A DNA stretch of 7,269 nt from an uncultured Oscillibacter sp. (GCA_900551885.1 URXS01000095.1:1-7269), one strand, 5' to 3'. Shown: positions 1 to 5,912, numbered from the stretch's first letter. Notes: a model not told the origin generated them from the sequence alone. Made by a program: numbers and translations.

Positions 1-1
1 C

Positions 2-148
2 ATCTACTCCGGCGCGTCTATTCTGGGCGGTCAGACCGTCATCGGCGAGCACACCGTGGTGGGGGGCAACGCCTTCCTTACCAGCTCCGTGGCCGACAAC
101 ACCCACGTGGTCATCCATGCGCCGGAGATGGTTTTCAAGAACGCCTGA
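2..148 (+). CDS. Serine O-acetyltransferase-like protein (CysE/EpsC type), C-terminal end
   Basis: Only the last 48 codons are present, in the frame starting at base 2 and ending with TGA at 146-148. The peptide opens IYSGASILGG and continues with QTVIGEHTVVGGNAF. This is the isoleucine/valine-glycine hexapeptide pattern of left-handed beta-helix acyltransferases. The ILGG..TVIG..TVVGGN run resembles the end of serine O-acetyltransferases, which transfer acetyl from acetyl-CoA to serine as the first step of cysteine synthesis in the cytosol. The tail after the helix (residues 31-48 of the fragment) is short and polar, as in the longer bacterial forms. The N-terminal domain lies outside the window, so another hexapeptide acyltransferase cannot be excluded. 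Two terminator hairpins downstream suggest it ends its own transcription unit. Confidence 0.75.
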   Translation: MYSGASILGGQTVIGEHTVVGGNAFLTSSVADNTHVVIHAPEMVFKNA

Positions 149-195
149 ATGTATAACTATTCATTTTCCACGCTTTTTCGTGCATAAATAATTTC

Positions 196-222
196 CATCA
201 GGAAGTATTTTACTTCCTGATG
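196..222. repeat. Perfect 12-bp inverted repeat (hairpin) downstream of the acetyltransferase
   Basis: CATCAGGAAGTA at 196-207 is exactly complementary to TACTTCCTGATG at 211-222, with a TTT loop. It lies 47 bases after the stop codon. No T run follows on either strand, so it is not a canonical intrinsic terminator. It may be a 3' mRNA-stabilising hairpin or a protein binding site. Confidence 0.6.
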
Positions 223-250
223 CGCCTCATCCGGAATTCATGAGGAAATC

Positions 251-295
251 ACCGGCGGACGCGGCCCTTTTGCGGGCGGTGCCCGCCGGTTTTCT
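251..295 (+). terminator. Probable rho-independent terminator
   Basis: ACCGGCGG at 251-258 pairs with CCGCCGGT at 283-290. Inside it, GCCC at 264-267 pairs with GGGC at 274-277 around a TTTTGC loop. A TTTTCT run follows from base 290. The long GC-rich stem and T-rich tail suit termination of the upstream acetyltransferase transcript. Confidence 0.65.
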
Positions 296-301
296 GTCCA
301 T

Positions 302-327
302 TTCGGCAAATCTGCTGCCGAATTTTT
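302..327 (+). terminator. Second rho-independent terminator
   Basis: TTCGGCA at 302-308 pairs with TGCCGAA at 316-322 around a 7-base loop and is followed directly by five T (323-327). It sits only a few bases after the previous hairpin. The two probably act in tandem to insulate the next gene. Confidence 0.65.
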
Positions 328-362
328 GTGTACTTCGCGGAGCGCCGGCGGACACACGTTTC

Positions 363-392
363 TTGCCTTCGCCGCCGCATCTGTATTATAAT
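363..392 (+). promoter_or_regulatory. Sigma-A-like promoter of the dCMP deaminase gene
   Basis: A consensus TATAAT -10 box lies at 387-392. TTGCCT at 363-368 (4 of 6 matches to TTGACA) is a reasonable -35 box with an 18-base spacer. It comes after the two terminators and about 30 bases before the start codon, so it probably drives both the deaminase and the fusion gene that follows. Confidence 0.6.
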
Positions 393-422
393 GTGTACAG
401 GAACATGTGAGGAGGCGCTTGT

Positions 423-929
423 ATGGAACGCATCAGTAAGGAAAACTACTATCTGGACATCGCCGAAACGGTACTGGAGCGGGCCACCTGTCTCCGGCGG
501 GTGTACGGCGCCATCATTGTAAAGAACGACGAGATCATCGCCACCGGCTACAACGGTGCCCCCCGGGGCCGGGCAAACTGTGTGGACATGGGCTACTGCT
601 CACGGGAGGCCCAGAAGGTGCCCCGTGGCGAGCGGTATGAGCTGTGCCGCAGTGTCCACGCCGAGGCCAACGCCATCATTTCGGCCGCCCGGCGGGATAT
701 GGTGGGCGGCACGCTGTATCTGGTGGGCCGGGATGCTCGCACCGGCGAACTGCTGCCGGATGCCACCTCCTGCGCCATGTGCCGCCGGCAGGTGATCAAC
801 GCGGGACTGGAACGGGTGGTGATCCGCCGGACTCCCACGGAATACGAAGTGGTGAACGTGGAGGACTGGGTCAACGAGGACGATTTGATGGTTCCCCGGG
901 ACCCCGACGCCATTCTGGACCAGATGTGA
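423..929 (+). CDS. dCMP deaminase family protein
   Basis: This 168-residue protein belongs to the zinc-dependent cytidine/deoxycytidylate deaminase superfamily. Members of the dCMP branch convert dCMP to dUMP, feeding thymidylate synthesis in the cytosol. The catalytic signature is visible: H79-A-E81 in VHAEANAI (His zinc ligand and Glu proton shuttle), and C117/C120 in SCAMC as the other zinc ligands. GYNGAPRG at 42-49 is the typical N-terminal nucleotide-binding motif. Extra cysteines at 53, 59 and 75 just before the active site probably form a structural metal site, as in some phage and bacterial dCMP deaminases. The usual proline before the first catalytic Cys is Ser here. The ATG has an AGGAGG site at 410-415, 7 bases upstream. 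The fusion gene follows after 19 bases, so they are probably co-transcribed. dCMP specificity is inferred from the family; another deaminase substrate is possible. Confidence 0.9.
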   Translation: MERISKENYYLDIAETVLERATCLRRVYGAIIVKNDEIIATGYNGAPRGRANCVDMGYCSREAQKVPRGERYELCRSVHAEANAIISAARRDMVGGTLYLVGRDARTGELLPDATSCAMCRRQVINAGLERVVIRRTPTEYEVVNVEDWVNEDDLMVPRDPDAILDQM

Positions 930-948
930 GAGAAAGGAAGTCTCTGGC

Positions 949-3282
949 TTGAAGATCGGACTTGTGACCTTTTACCATATCCACCACTACGGGGCTTTGC
1001 TGCAGGCCTGTGCCACGGAGCGGGCGGTGGAGTCCCTGGGGGGCCAGTGTGAGATCATCGACTACTACGTCAATCAGAACAATGCTCTGTTCCAGCGCCC
1101 CACGGGCCTGGGCAGCGCCGCGCACGATGCCCACACGGCTCTCCACTACGGACCTCTCAAGGCCCGGTACAGCCGGTTCGAGGCCTTCGCCCGGGAACAT
1201 CTGCGCATCTCGCCTCACCGCTTTGACTCTCTGGAGGAGCTGCGGGCGGCGGAGCTGCCCTATGATGTGATCCTCTCCGGCAGCGACCAGATCTGGAACC
1301 CCAAGATTTTTCCCGACGGCCGGTTTGATCCGGTATTTTTCGGCGCCTTCACAGACCGCCGGAAGATTGCCTACGCCCCCTCCTTCGGTATCCCTCAGAT
1401 TCCGGAGGAGATGGAGGAGGAACTGCGGGGCTACCTGGACCAGTTTTCCCACATCTCCGTCCGGGAACAGCAGGGTCAGCGGATCATCCGGGACCTGACG
1501 GGCCGGGAGGTGCCGGTTGTATTGGACCCCACGTTGCTGCTGACAGCGGAGCAGTGGAAGACCATGGCCTCGGATCACTTGTTCAGCGGCCACAGCGCTC
1601 TGCCCCCCGGCGGTTATCTGCTGTGTTATTGCATCAGCCGTCCCGGTGCTCTGGAACCTTACATCCGGCGCCTGGCGGCGGAGACGGGATTGCCGGTGGT
1701 GCAGCTTTGCGGCATCCGCCAGAAGGTCCATCCCAAGGCCCGCTGCGTTCTGGATGCCGGTCCGGCGGAGTTTTTGAGTCTGTTCGCCAACGCCGCCGTC
1801 GTGTGCACCAACTCCTTCCACGGCACGGTGTTTTCCCTGCAGTTTCAGGTGCCCTTCTTCACCGCTGTCTCCCCGGCGGAGCTGGCGGCGCCGGAGAGCT
1901 CCCGCACCTTCAGCCTTCTCAGCCGCCTGGGGCTTCAGAACCGGATCATCGGCACCGGTACCTCCGCAGGACCCGGCGACCCCATTGACTGGTCCGCCGC
2001 CACGGAACGGCTAGAGGTGGAGCGGCAGGCGTCCCTGGACTATCTCTGGTGCGCCATGACCGGTGCGCCGCAGGAGAAGGCCCCGACCAAGGTGGAGCCG
2101 CCCGCCCCTTCCGGGCCGGTTCTGGCTGATCACACCCACTGCACCGGTTGCAGTGCATGTGCCGCTGTCTGCCCCAAAAACGCCATTTCCATGACCCGGG
2201 ACAAGGAGGGGTTTTCCTACCCGGCAGTAGATGAGGACCTTTGTGTGCGCTGCGGCCGCTGTACGGCTGTGTGCCCCATTCTGAACCCAAAGGAGCGGGG
2301 TGGCGTCCCGGCGGTGTTTGCCGCCTGGAACAAGGACGACGCCATCCGCAAGGACTCCACCTCCGGCGGCGTGTTCTCCCTGGTTGCGGATTACGTGCTG
2401 GAGGGGGGCGGCGTGGTGTTCGGCGCTGCCTTTGACGCCCATCAACACCTGCGCCATGTGGCCTGCTTCCGGAAGGAGGAGCTGTGGCGCCTGCGGGGAG
2501 CCAAGTACGTCCAGAGCGATCTGGGTAGTTTGGGCGAGACCTTCCGGGAGATCAAAAAGGCGCTGGAAACCAGGCCTGTCCTGTTCTCCGGTACTCCCTG
2601 CCAGGTAGAGGGGCTGTACCGCTACCTGGGCGGCCGGCCGGAGAATCTCACCACCTGCGATCTGGTATGCCATGGTGTACCCTCGCCCGGCGTGTGGGAG
2701 GATATGGCCCGCTCCATCGAGCACCGCCGCCATAAGGACCTTCAGGCGGTGCGGTTCCGCAACAAGGTCACCGGCTGGAAGGACAGCCACTTTACCACTG
2801 TCTATGACGACGGCACTGTGGACAGCGCGCCTCTTTTTTCCACGGAGTACGGCCGGGCTTTCGGACGGGCACTGTTCCTGCGGCCTAGCTGCTATACCTG
2901 CCCCTACACCACCATGGCCCGCGTAGGGGACCTGACTTTGGGCGACTTCTGGGGCCTTCGGGAGGACGAGCTGCCCGAGCAGCAGGAGAAAGGTGTCAGT
3001 CTCCTCATGGTGAATACGCCTCATGGCAGTCACCTCTTTGACCAGCTCTCCCTGGGGAAGAAGGCATACTCGCCGGAGCGGGCGGTGGCCGGTAATCCCC
3101 GGCTGGCCTCTCCCATCGCAAGACCTGCCGACCGGGCAGCCTTCTTTGCCGCTTACGCGATGGAACCCTTTGAGCAGGTGCGAAAACGCTTTTTCCGAGT
3201 GCCGCCCCTGCCGGTGCGGGCTGCCGGAAAGGTGCTGTCTCCGGAGGTCAAGGAGAAACTGCGGAAAAAGCTGCGCAAATAA
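949..3282 (+). CDS. Fusion protein: polysaccharide pyruvyl transferase + 2x[4Fe-4S] ferredoxin + FrhB/FdhB-type domain
   Basis: This is one uninterrupted 777-residue frame with three parts. Residues 1-365 match the polysaccharide pyruvyl transferase family (CsaB/WcaK type), which adds ketal-pyruvate to surface glycans. Marks are the N-terminus KIGLVTFYHIHHYGALLQA, GSDQIWNP at 111-118 and TNSFHGTVFSLQ at 287-298. A Pro/Lys/Ala-rich linker (about 371-392) follows. A ferredoxin domain then carries two CxxCxxCxxxCP motifs (C398, C401, C404, C408 and C432, C435, C438, C442). Residues 450-777 resemble coenzyme F420 hydrogenase/dehydrogenase beta subunits: TSGGVFSLVADYVL at 471-484, RGAKYVQSDLG at 516-526, LFSGTPCQVEGLY at 545-557, a CYTCPY cysteine pair at 648-651 and GDLTLGDFWGL at 660-670. 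Such domains bind flavin and Fe-S clusters. The start is TTG, with AAGGAAG at 934-940 eight bases upstream. The protein is probably cytosolic, with no signal peptide or membrane segment. The substrate is unknown, and no other polysaccharide genes are in view. Confidence 0.9.
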   Translation: MKIGLVTFYHIHHYGALLQACATERAVESLGGQCEIIDYYVNQNNALFQRPTGLGSAAHDAHTALHYGPLKARYSRFEAFAREHLRISPHRFDSLEELRAAELPYDVILSGSDQIWNPKIFPDGRFDPVFFGAFTDRRKIAYAPSFGIPQIPEEMEEELRGYLDQFSHISVREQQGQRIIRDLTGREVPVVLDPTLLLTAEQWKTMASDHLFSGHSALPPGGYLLCYCISRPGALEPYIRRLAAETGLPVVQLCGIRQKVHPKARCVLDAGPAEFLSLFANAAVVCTNSFHGTVFSLQFQVPFFTAVSPAELAAPESSRTFSLLSRLGLQNRIIGTGTSAGPGDPIDWSAATERLEVERQASLDYLWCAMTGAPQEKAPTKVEPPAPSGPVLADHTHCTGCSACAAVCPKNAISMTRDKEGFSYPAVDEDLCVRCGRCTAVCPILNPKERGGVPAVFAAWNKDDAIRKDSTSGGVFSLVADYVLEGGGVVFGAAFDAHQHLRHVACFRKEELWRLRGAKYVQSDLGSLGETFREIKKALETRPVLFSGTPCQVEGLYRYLGGRPENLTTCDLVCHGVPSPGVWEDMARSIEHRRHKDLQAVRFRNKVTGWKDSHFTTVYDDGTVDSAPLFSTEYGRAFGRALFLRPSCYTCPYTTMARVGDLTLGDFWGLREDELPEQQEKGVSLLMVNTPHGSHLFDQLSLGKKAYSPERAVAGNPRLASPIARPADRAAFFAAYAMEPFEQVRKRFFRVPPLPVRAAGKVLSPEVKEKLRKKLRK

Positions 3283-3444
3283 AAAATCTTTTATTAGTTG
3301 TAAATACAACATACAATTCTTGCTTTCTGTGGTATTCTGGTACCATCAGGACAGCCAATGTCCCCGGAGGTCCGGCATGGTCCATCTTCGGGGTGGGTAA
3401 AATAAATGTCCCGCCTCAGCGGGAATCATCAGGAGGTAAAAATC
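3283..3444 (+). other. AT-rich intergenic region and rubredoxin leader with small hairpins
   Basis: No gene is visible here. Directly after the fusion gene, AATAAAA at 3278-3284 can pair with TTTTATT at 3289-3295, a weak AT-only stem that is not a convincing terminator. GTTGT/ACAAC at 3297-3310 is a short inverted repeat. TGGTATTCT at 3330-3338 resembles an extended -10 element, but no clear -35 box accompanies it. Two stems follow: CCCCGGA at 3362-3368 with TTCGGGG at 3387-3393, and TCCCGC at 3409-3414 with GCGGGA at 3419-3424 around a CTCA tetraloop. The second ends six bases before the rubredoxin Shine-Dalgarno, so it could affect initiation or mRNA stability. The rubredoxin may also be reached by read-through from the fusion gene. 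Confidence 0.5.
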
Positions 3445-3603
3445 ATGAAGCAGTATGAGTGCGATCTTTGCGGCTATATCTACGACGAGGCTGCCGGCGA
3501 TCCCGACAACGGCGTGGCCCCCGGCACCAAGTGGGAGGATGTGCCTGCCGACTGGGTGTGCCCTCTGTGCGGCGCAGGTAAGGACGAGTTCACCGCGAAG
3601 TAA
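3445..3603 (+). CDS. Rubredoxin
   Basis: This 52-residue rubredoxin is a soluble one-iron electron carrier found in anaerobes. There it passes electrons to enzymes such as rubrerythrin, flavodiiron proteins and other oxidoreductases. The iron ligands are C6 and C9 in CDLCGY and C39 and C42 in CPLCGAGKDEF, with the usual hydrophobic/aromatic residues Y4, Y11, Y13, W30 and W38. Length and spacing are standard. The ATG at 3445 is chosen because AGGAGG at 3431-3436 lies eight bases upstream and the protein then begins MKQYECDLCG, like other rubredoxins. An in-frame ATG at 3406 would add 13 unrelated residues. It lies 162 bases after the iron-sulfur fusion gene and is closed by a strong terminator. 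A shared redox role with the fusion protein is inferred from position only. Confidence 0.97.
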   Translation: MKQYECDLCGYIYDEAAGDPDNGVAPGTKWEDVPADWVCPLCGAGKDEFTAK

Positions 3604-3613
3604 GACAAAACGT

Positions 3614-3655
3614 AAAAAGGAGCCCCGTTCCGGCTGGAACGGGGCTCCTTTTTTT
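3614..3655. terminator. Strong bidirectional rho-independent terminator between rubredoxin and queT
   Basis: A perfect 13-bp stem, GGAGCCCCGTTCC (3619-3631) with its complement at 3636-3648, has a GGCT tetraloop. It is flanked by five A on the left (3614-3618) and seven T on the right (3649-3655). It reads as an intrinsic terminator on both strands. It ends the rubredoxin transcript and, five bases past the queT stop, the convergent queT transcript. Confidence 0.93.
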
Positions 3656-3659
3656 GACT

Positions 3660-4181
3660 TCAGGCCGCCTCGTGGCGAAGGGTCATCCGCTTGCGCAGAG
3701 CAGGGATCTTGGGCAGGAAGCGCAGCAACAGTGTTCCCAGTACATAGCAGGCCACGGCCTCGCCCAGACCCACGGTCAGAGCATTGAAGCCAAAGGCCGG
3801 CAGGAAGGCGGCGCCGTCCTGAACGGAGAACCAGGCAATCTCAGCCCCTACAATGACGGCGTTGCAGATCACCGGTGGCAGGGGTGCCAGGGCCAGGTTG
3901 GGCATCCGCCGGGTCCACAGGGCCGCCAGCAGCGTGGCCGCCGTGCCGAAAATCCAGTCCAGGGGAATGGGAGACATCAATACGTTGGAGAGAAAGCAGC
4001 CCACAGTCAGGCCGGCAATGGCCTCAGGAAAGAAAAAGGGCAGCACCGTCATGGCCTCCGCCACCCGCAGTTGGATGCCCCCATACTGGGGGATGGGCAG
4101 CGTGGTAGTCAGCACTGTGTACACGGCGGCAATGACGGCGGCGGTGGTAAGCTGACGAACGGTAAAGCGGGATTTGGACAT
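3660..4181 (-). CDS. queT: QueT family queuosine-precursor transporter (membrane S-component)
   Basis: This 173-residue integral membrane protein of the QueT family is thought to act as an ECF-type substrate-binding subunit. It takes up queuine or preQ1-type precursors of the tRNA modification queuosine. The family motif is visible as GGIQLRVAEAMTVLPFF at residues 34-50. About five hydrophobic segments can be seen: 11-30, 43-62, 76-90, 100-120 and 135-155. DWIFGTAATLLAALWTRR at 75-92 is also typical. The basic N-terminus MSKSRFTVRQ and Arg/Lys-rich C-terminus suggest cytoplasmic ends. The ATG is supported by AAGGAGG about nine bases upstream. The long structured leader before it suggests RNA-level regulation, as is known for queT genes with preQ1 riboswitches. 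No ECF energising-module genes are nearby; shared modules encoded elsewhere are normal for group II ECF transporters. Confidence 0.92.
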   Translation of the reverse strand: MSKSRFTVRQLTTAAVIAAVYTVLTTTLPIPQYGGIQLRVAEAMTVLPFFFPEAIAGLTVGCFLSNVLMSPIPLDWIFGTAATLLAALWTRRMPNLALAPLPPVICNAVIVGAEIAWFSVQDGAAFLPAFGFNALTVGLGEAVACYVLGTLLLRFLPKIPALRKRMTLRHEAA

Positions 4182-4368
4182 GAAAAAAGACCTCCTTGTG
4201 AAGTGTGGGAGGCCAGAATCCCGCCACAGGGCAGGAAAACACGCGGGAATTCAGGCCCGCGCCGCCTCCATTTTTTTGTTTAGAGAACGACGGGCCCGAG
4301 ACCGGGAAACCGCCGAACGAACGCCCCTCCGGGACGCTTGGACAGGGAGATGGCACCTGTCGGGAAGT
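4182..4368 (-). promoter_or_regulatory. Structured queT leader, candidate riboswitch/attenuator
   Basis: Read on the - strand, this untranslated stretch of about 180 bases carries three consecutive hairpins. They are GACAGG/CCTGTC (4341-4361), a 7-bp stem with two wobbles (4321-4337), and a two-part stem CGGCGG/CCGTCG around CCCG-GTCT-CGGG (4288-4315). An A-rich single-stranded stretch follows (opposite the T7 run at 4271-4277). After that comes a terminator-like hairpin, CGCGGG/CCCGCG (4242-4261), followed by GTTTT. GGCCCG in the third hairpin (opposite 4291-4296) is complementary to CGGGCC in the 5' side of the terminator-like stem (opposite 4254-4259), so the two folds could exclude each other. 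queT genes are known targets of preQ1 riboswitches. I could not match a known preQ1 class by eye, so the ligand is inference. Confidence 0.45.
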
Positions 4369-4377
4369 ATCATAGCA
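4369..4377 (-). promoter_or_regulatory. Candidate extended -10 promoter for queT
   Basis: On the - strand, TGC is followed directly by TATGAT (opposite 4369-4374), an extended -10 element. No good -35 hexamer is present, because that position falls in the T-rich arm of the preceding terminator. It lies just after the operon terminator and before the structured leader, where a separate queT promoter would be expected. Confidence 0.4.
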
Positions 4378-4385
4378 TATAGAGA

Positions 4386-4429
4386 GCAAAAAGAAAAGAG
4401 GAATGTTTTCCAAACATTCCTCTTTTCTT
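4386..4429 (-). terminator. Rho-independent terminator of the dusB-sigma-anti-sigma operon
   Basis: AAGAAAAGAGGAATGTTT at 4391-4408 and its exact complement at 4412-4429 form a perfect 18-bp stem with a 3-base loop. On the - strand it is followed by a run of T (CTTTTCTTTTTGC). It begins 15 bases after the anti-sigma stop codon. A-rich and T-rich flanks on both sides could allow termination in either direction. Confidence 0.85.
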
Positions 4430-4443
4430 GCGTTTTGGGCTGG

Positions 4444-5307
4444 TTACTCCGGCAGGAGAATCACACGGGCCAGATCGCCGTCTCCCTCCAGCGTATAGGA
4501 TGGATTGCCCAACTGGACCAGCAGTGCATCAAACTGCTCCTGCGTCAGCCAGTAGATTGTACCGCCGCTGACCGGGTCAGAGGAGACAGGGGTGTCCGCC
4601 GGCAGGTCTTCCAGGGCTGTGCCTGCCTGTTCCTGCGTCAGGGTCAATGTGGCGAACCAGGACTGGGCCTCAGCGGTGGTGGCAAAGGTAGTGGTGCCAC
4701 CATCACTCTGGGCTTCAGGCTGGTCGGCATCTGATTCTCCATTTGTCGGCGCAGTATAGGTACTGACTTTAGGGGCCACGTCCTCTGTTATTTCGGATTC
4801 TGTCGGGGGTATGGTAGTGTCTCCCGATTCCTCCGTCTGCGGCTCGGAGAACCGGGCAGCAGACACGTCCTCCTGTGCGGTTTCGGTGTCATCCTGTGCC
4901 GCAGCGGCAGTATCCTGCGTGGTATCGGGAGTGCTTCCCTCTGTCATGGTGCTGTTGGGAGCGGCGGTGTCCGTACCGGTAAAGTCCATGGGCATGCTCT
5001 TCACCAGGATCGCGATGGCGCAGCAGGCCGCCAGAGGCACCAGCACCTTCACCCAGGGAGACCGGCGCTTTTTCTGAGGCGCTGCGCCAGAGCGGATAGC
5101 ACCCATGACGGACTCGGCAAAGCCATCCGGTACTTCCGTATCCTCGATCTCCGGGAAGGCGTCCCGCATCAGCAGCGCCGACTGGACGTATGCCCGGCAG
5201 CCGTCGCACTGGCGCAGGTGCTCCCGGACACGGGCGGTGTCCTCGGGAGACAGTTCACCGTCGATATACGGGTCCAGCAGGGCCGCATAGTCCTCGCAGT
5301 ATTTCAT
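4444..5307 (-). CDS. Zinc-finger (ZAS) anti-sigma factor, membrane-anchored
   Basis: This 287-residue single-pass membrane protein is predicted to hold the adjacent ECF sigma factor inactive until an envelope signal arrives. The N-terminal cytoplasmic part (1-85) has the zinc-binding anti-sigma motif H30-x3-C34-x2-C37, with C4 as a likely extra ligand, in the context DPYIDGELSPEDTARVREHL. A transmembrane helix follows at about 87-103 (VKVLVPLAACCAIAILV) after a basic patch, KKRR at 79-82. Residues 108-205 form an extracytoplasmic, low-complexity linker rich in Thr, Ser, Asp, Glu, Gln and Pro. Residues 206-287 look like a small folded domain in which LTQEQ occurs twice (223-227 and 254-258). 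The start overlaps the sigma stop in ATGA, and GGAGGG lies just upstream. The signal sensed is not evident from the sequence. Confidence 0.88.
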   Translation of the reverse strand: MKYCEDYAALLDPYIDGELSPEDTARVREHLRQCDGCRAYVQSALLMRDAFPEIEDTEVPDGFAESVMGAIRSGAAPQKKRRSPWVKVLVPLAACCAIAILVKSMPMDFTGTDTAAPNSTMTEGSTPDTTQDTAAAAQDDTETAQEDVSAARFSEPQTEESGDTTIPPTESEITEDVAPKVSTYTAPTNGESDADQPEAQSDGGTTTFATTAEAQSWFATLTLTQEQAGTALEDLPADTPVSSDPVSGGTIYWLTQEQFDALLVQLGNPSYTLEGDGDLARVILLPE

Positions 5308-5912
5308 TTGCAGCCCTCCTTTCCTGCTCCTTTGGACGGTGGGGCCGCCAAAAAGTTCCCCTTGGTCAACAAAAAGTTTCGCAGTTGTTTCCGGCCCCGG
5401 CTGATCCGGGATTTCACGGTCCCCACGTCCAGGTCCAGGGTATCCGCGATCTCATCATAGCTGAGCTGGTGCATTTCCCGCAGCACCAATACCTGCCGGT
5501 GCTCCGGCGACAGGGCCCGCAGGCCCTCCTCGATTTGAGCGCGCAGCTCCCGGCGCTCCGCCTCCTCCTGGGGGGAGGGGGCGGTGTCCGGCACGTCCCG
5601 GTTCAGCTCCTCGTCGTCCAGAGACGGCCCGGCGGCGGAGCGGTGGCGGCCCTCCCGCCGCAGCAGATCCACGCAGGCGTTGGAGGTCAGCCGGTACAGC
5701 CAGGTGGAGAAGCTGGAGTCTCCCCGGAAGAAGCGCAGCCCCTGCCAGGCGGCCAGAAACGCCTCCTGGGCGGCTTCGGCCGCATCCTCCTGGTTGCCGC
5801 ACATCCGCACCGCCAGGGCAAACACCCGCTTTTCATACAGGTGCACCAGGGACTCAAAGGCGCTCTCATCCCCCCGGCGGGCATCGTCGACCCATTGCTG
5901 TTCTTGTGTCAT
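5304..5912 (-). CDS. ECF-family RNA polymerase sigma factor
   Basis: This 202-residue group 4 (extracytoplasmic function) sigma-70 factor directs RNA polymerase to a regulon under envelope or stress control. Region 2 spans about residues 18-90: DAAEAAQEAFLAAW at 43-56 matches region 2.2 and FSTWLYRLTSNACVDLLRR at 68-86 matches regions 2.3-2.4. An acidic linker covers 97-120. Region 4 has a helix-turn-helix in LSYDEIADTLDLDVGTVKSR at 150-169 followed by ISRGRKQLR. No region 3 is present, as expected for ECF factors. AAGAGGGA (opposite 5919-5926) lies six bases before the ATG, inside the end of dusB. The start overlaps the dusB stop by four bases and the stop overlaps the anti-sigma start, so the three proteins are likely translationally coupled. 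Its target promoters are unknown. Confidence 0.93.
   Translation of the reverse strand: MTQEQQWVDDARRGDESAFESLVHLYEKRVFALAVRMCGNQEDAAEAAQEAFLAAWQGLRFFRGDSSFSTWLYRLTSNACVDLLRREGRHRSAAGPSLDDEELNRDVPDTAPSPQEEAERRELRAQIEEGLRALSPEHRQVLVLREMHQLSYDEIADTLDLDVGTVKSRISRGRKQLRNFLLTKGNFLAAPPSKGAGKEGCK

Noticed and set aside
871..1821. Long open frame (316 codons) on the - strand opposite the 5' part of the fusion gene
   Set aside because: It overlaps two well-supported + strand genes. Its translation has no recognisable domain and the skewed composition of a GC-rich antisense shadow.
3297..3310. GTTGT/ACAAC inverted repeat as a Rex or PerR operator
   Set aside because: It is too short, and its half-sites do not match the Rex (TTGTTAAN4TTAACAA-like) or PerR consensus.
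2011..3312. Long open frame (433 codons) on the - strand opposite the 3' half of the fusion gene
   Set aside because: It lies opposite conserved ferredoxin and FrhB-like motifs, has no family features of its own, and is explained by GC-rich codon use on the other strand.
3406..3444. Longer rubredoxin start at ATG 3406
   Set aside because: It would place the AGGAGG site inside the coding region and add 13 residues not seen in rubredoxins.
3654..4283. Open frame on the + strand across queT (209 codons)
   Set aside because: It begins inside the terminator region and lies opposite the membrane segments of QueT. Its translation is rich in Gly, Gln and Arg with no motif.
4341..4361. GACAGG/CCTGTC hairpin as a preQ1-I aptamer
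   Set aside because: The loop lacks the expected C/U-A pattern, and no A-rich tail follows the stem directly as the class I fold requires.
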